DNA of 16,403 nt from CAYTSA01 sp964440345 (GTDB taxonomy: Bacteria > Desulfobacterota > Desulfovibrionia > Desulfovibrionales > Desulfovibrionaceae). Location: the NCBI GenBank assembly GCA_964440345.1, contig CAYTSA010000090.1, positions 1 to 16,403 of the forward strand, read 5' to 3'. The translations under genes and the position numbers were made by a program. This document shows positions 14,631-16,403 of the stretch, one piece after another. How positions within the stretch are numbered: the first letter of the stretch is position 1; each line of letters starts with the position of its first letter. Under the pieces are notes generated by a model. The model was not told the DNA's origin. It saw only the letters and a list, made by a program, of their open reading frames with translations, and searched no databases.

Positions 14631-15935
14631 ATGCGCGTCCTCTTTGTCCACCCCAATTTCCCGGCTCAATTCCGGCACATGGCCACAGCCCTGGGCCGCA
14701 GTCCAGACCACGACGTCGTCTTCTTGACGGCCAATCCCCGGCCAGAATGGAAGATTCCCGGCGTTTCAAAGGCTGTCTTCAAACCACAGCACGAGCCCTC
14801 ACAAGACGCCCACCCGCTGTCCAAACCCTGGGACGAGGCTGTCATCAAAGCCGAGGCCGCCATGGCGGCGGCGATGCAATTGCGCGGCCAGCATAACTTC
14901 GTTCCAGACGTCATAGTTGGCCACTCTGGCTGGGGACCCACGCTGTACCTGCAGGACGTCTTTTCCGCGCCGTTCATCAGCTACTGCGAATGGTACTACA
15001 ACCCATGGGGCGCAGACGCGGTATTCGGCCGGCCACACACAAACCAGCAGTCCCTGCCTACCGTATCGCAGTTGCAAATGCGCAGCCGCAACGCTGTTAT
15101 TCTGACGGACCTGGCGGTCTGCAGCTTTGCCTACAGTCCCACGCAGTGGCAACGAGCGCAATTTCCCGCAGTGTATCAGCAAACTATTTCTGTGCGGCAC
15201 GACGGGGTGGACACACATTTTTTCTCCCCGTCCCCCGGTGAACGGCTGGTGCTGCCCGGTCTGGACCTGTCGCTGCATCCGGAATTGATCACCTTTGCCG
15301 GCCGGGGCATGGAGCCGTATCGGGGCTTCCCGCAATTTATGGAAGCCGTGGGCATGGTCCTGGAACAGCGGCCCGCTTGCCGCGTGGCCATTGCCGGCCA
15401 GGACCGCTGTTGCTACGGCCCTCCCCCGGCCCCAGGAAAAACCTGGAAAGACGAGGCCATGGAAAAGCTCAACGCGTCCGGCGCGGACACGTCGCGCATC
15501 CACTTCACCGGCCCCCTGCCGTACGGCCACTACCGGCGCTTGCTGCGCTCATCCAGCCTGCACGTGTATCTGACCCGGCCCTTTGTGCTCTCCTGGTCCA
15601 TGCTGGAAGCAATGAGCTGCGGCTGTTTGCTCCTTGCCTCGGACACAGAGCCAGTCAGTGAAGTAGTGCGGCATGAAGATAATGGCCTGTTAACCGACTT
15701 TTTCGACGCCGAAAAACTGGCCAGAGCCATTACAGACGCCCTGGAACGGCAAGAGGAATTGCAGCCTTTGCGGGCCGCGGCGCGCCAAACCGTGCTGGAC
15801 CGCTACGCGCTGGCAAAACTGCTTCCCGGGCATCTGCAGATGGTGGAGAATGCAGCGCGCGGCAAACCGCCCGAAGAAGGCCTGGGAGGAAGCGAAATAC
15901 GCGACGACGACGCCCCCCGGTTCGGGCCAGGATAG
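14631..15935 (+). CDS. GT4-family glycosyltransferase with Glyco_trans_4_3-type N-terminus
   Basis: This 434-residue protein opens with MRVLFVHPNFPAQFRHMA, the hallmark of the Glyco_trans_4_3 N-terminal domain, and has a C-terminal glycosyltransferase group 1 domain: HDGVDTHFFSP, FAGRGMEPYRGF, IHFTGPLPYGHYRRLLRSS, then LSWSMLEAMSCGCLLLASDT with SEVV shortly after. The first Glu of the usual EX7E motif is not evident (PFVLSWSMLEAM), as is common in this subfamily. It starts 12 nt after the HlyD stop without a clear Shine-Dalgarno and is probably the last gene of the secretion operon. The donor is a nucleotide sugar; the acceptor is unknown. The position suggests modification of the exported protein, or of a surface polysaccharide made with it. 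The last 25 residues are charged and Gly/Pro-rich, beyond the usual domain end. Confidence 0.9.
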   Translation: MRVLFVHPNFPAQFRHMATALGRSPDHDVVFLTANPRPEWKIPGVSKAVFKPQHEPSQDAHPLSKPWDEAVIKAEAAMAAAMQLRGQHNFVPDVIVGHSGWGPTLYLQDVFSAPFISYCEWYYNPWGADAVFGRPHTNQQSLPTVSQLQMRSRNAVILTDLAVCSFAYSPTQWQRAQFPAVYQQTISVRHDGVDTHFFSPSPGERLVLPGLDLSLHPELITFAGRGMEPYRGFPQFMEAVGMVLEQRPACRVAIAGQDRCCYGPPPAPGKTWKDEAMEKLNASGADTSRIHFTGPLPYGHYRRLLRSSSLHVYLTRPFVLSWSMLEAMSCGCLLLASDTEPVSEVVRHEDNGLLTDFFDAEKLARAITDALERQEELQPLRAAARQTVLDRYALAKLLPGHLQMVENAARGKPPEEGLGGSEIRDDDAPRFGPG

Positions 15936-16137
15936 ACTCCGCCAAGGTTCTAGCGCCGCCCCGGCTTTTCCCGGTTTGGCGAATTACTGATCCGCCCCTC
16001 GTCTATTCGCTTTGGTTCGTTCATGGCTTGGCGCGCACAGGCTGTTTTACAAAGCCTGTTGCACAGCGCCACTCTGGTCCACCGCCCCCAAAAAAAACCG
16101 CCATGCTCAATGGAGCTCCAAGACAGAGCAGAAGGGC

Positions 16138-16270
16138 GGGCGACCGCAAGGGTCGCCCCTATTCTATGGCGTTGTGATGTAGCATACCGCAAGCGTGCTG
16201 ACCTGAGCCAACGCCTCCCTGACCTGTAGCCGGGTTGTCTGGCCAGCGCAGCCAGGCAATCGATTTTCGG
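16138..16270. repeat. Dispersed repeat, right copy, with adjoining hairpin
   Basis: Positions 16177-16270 match 133-227 in the same orientation. Just left of it a perfect 8-bp stem GGGCGACC (16138-16145) / GGTCGCCC (16151-16158) with a 5-nt loop may belong to the element, although the left copy does not carry it. There is no T-tract suited to termination. Confidence 0.65.
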
Positions 16271-16306
16271 CCAATTGCCAGGTTGCGCCGCCACAGCATT
16301 TTATTA

Positions 16307-16336
16307 TAGACAAAAATTTTTATATACCTTTATACT
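16307..16336 (+). promoter_or_regulatory. Sigma-70-like promoter firing out of the right edge
   Basis: TAGACA (16307-16312), an 18-bp AT-rich spacer, then TATACT (16331-16336) gives five of six matches in both boxes. Transcription would begin near 16343 and head right, towards a gene outside or only just inside the window. Confidence 0.5.
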
Positions 16337-16403
16337 ATTCTCATCCATACACAAGAAGACAACGAAACGGCTCTACCAAAACAACACCCTATGAACAATC
16401 TAA

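Larger units (their letters stand above)
15936..16403. other. Intergenic region at the right edge
   Basis: No supported gene lies here. The leftward frame at 15950-16294 is Arg-rich and generated by the dispersed repeat. The region holds a weak stem (ACAGGCT 16037-16043 with AGCCTGT 16053-16059), which could end the glycosyltransferase transcript, then a perfect 8-bp hairpin (16138-16158), the repeat copy, and an AT-rich promoter region. An ATG at 16391 followed by AAC AAT CTA might start a gene that continues outside the window, but it has no Shine-Dalgarno and cannot be judged. Confidence 0.6.

Noticed and set aside
15950..16294. A 114-codon leftward reading frame at the right edge
   Set aside because: Most of it is the dispersed repeat and its hairpin read backwards. 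The left copy gives a similar peptide without a conserved full-length frame, so it looks like a repeat by-product.

Overview
The window looks like chromosomal DNA from a GC-rich, Gram-negative, flagellated anaerobe, most likely a sulfate reducer of the Desulfovibrionales. That assignment is inferred from the style of the proteins (an HD-GYP protein with a divergent N-terminus, a long GT9 protein next to a FliT-like protein, a DUF2339 giant membrane protein, a butanol-dehydrogenase-type enzyme, and a type I secretion pair). There is no rRNA or tRNA to confirm it. Ten intact protein genes and one gene remnant are supported. No tRNA, rRNA, CRISPR array or intact insertion sequence was seen.

Left part (1-2820): an intergenic strip carries one copy of a dispersed repeat. 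It is followed by an HD-GYP c-di-GMP phosphodiesterase and a CysQ-like phosphatase that overlap by 4 bp. The CysQ reading frame runs into a CGCAGA-type repeat, which supplies its last codons and its stop. Behind it lie a REP-like nested hairpin and an orphan HicB antitoxin gene that has lost its 5' end and has no HicA partner.

Middle part (2817-6582): an MltB-type lytic transglycosylase on the minus strand is divergent from a rightward GT9 - acidic protein - FliT/FlgN-like cluster, which is probably linked to flagella. Sequences resembling sigma-54 (-24/-12) promoters precede the GT9 gene and the acidic-protein gene. A weaker one precedes the HD-GYP gene. The cluster ends in two perfect stem-loops. 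A DUF2339 membrane protein and an iron-type alcohol dehydrogenase follow (6663-10611).

Right part (10612-16403): about 1 kb of AT-richer noncoding DNA contains a strong intrinsic terminator that points leftward, a run of hairpins suggesting a leftward structured RNA, three helically phased copies of an 11-bp unit, an 11-bp inverted-repeat pair, and a promoter with overlapping dyads. It leads into a three-gene operon: a type I secretion ABC transporter with a degenerate signature motif, an HlyD-type adaptor, and a GT4 glycosyltransferase. The operon may export and perhaps glycosylate a surface protein encoded elsewhere. The window closes with a second copy of the dispersed repeat and a good sigma-70-like promoter that fires out of the right edge.
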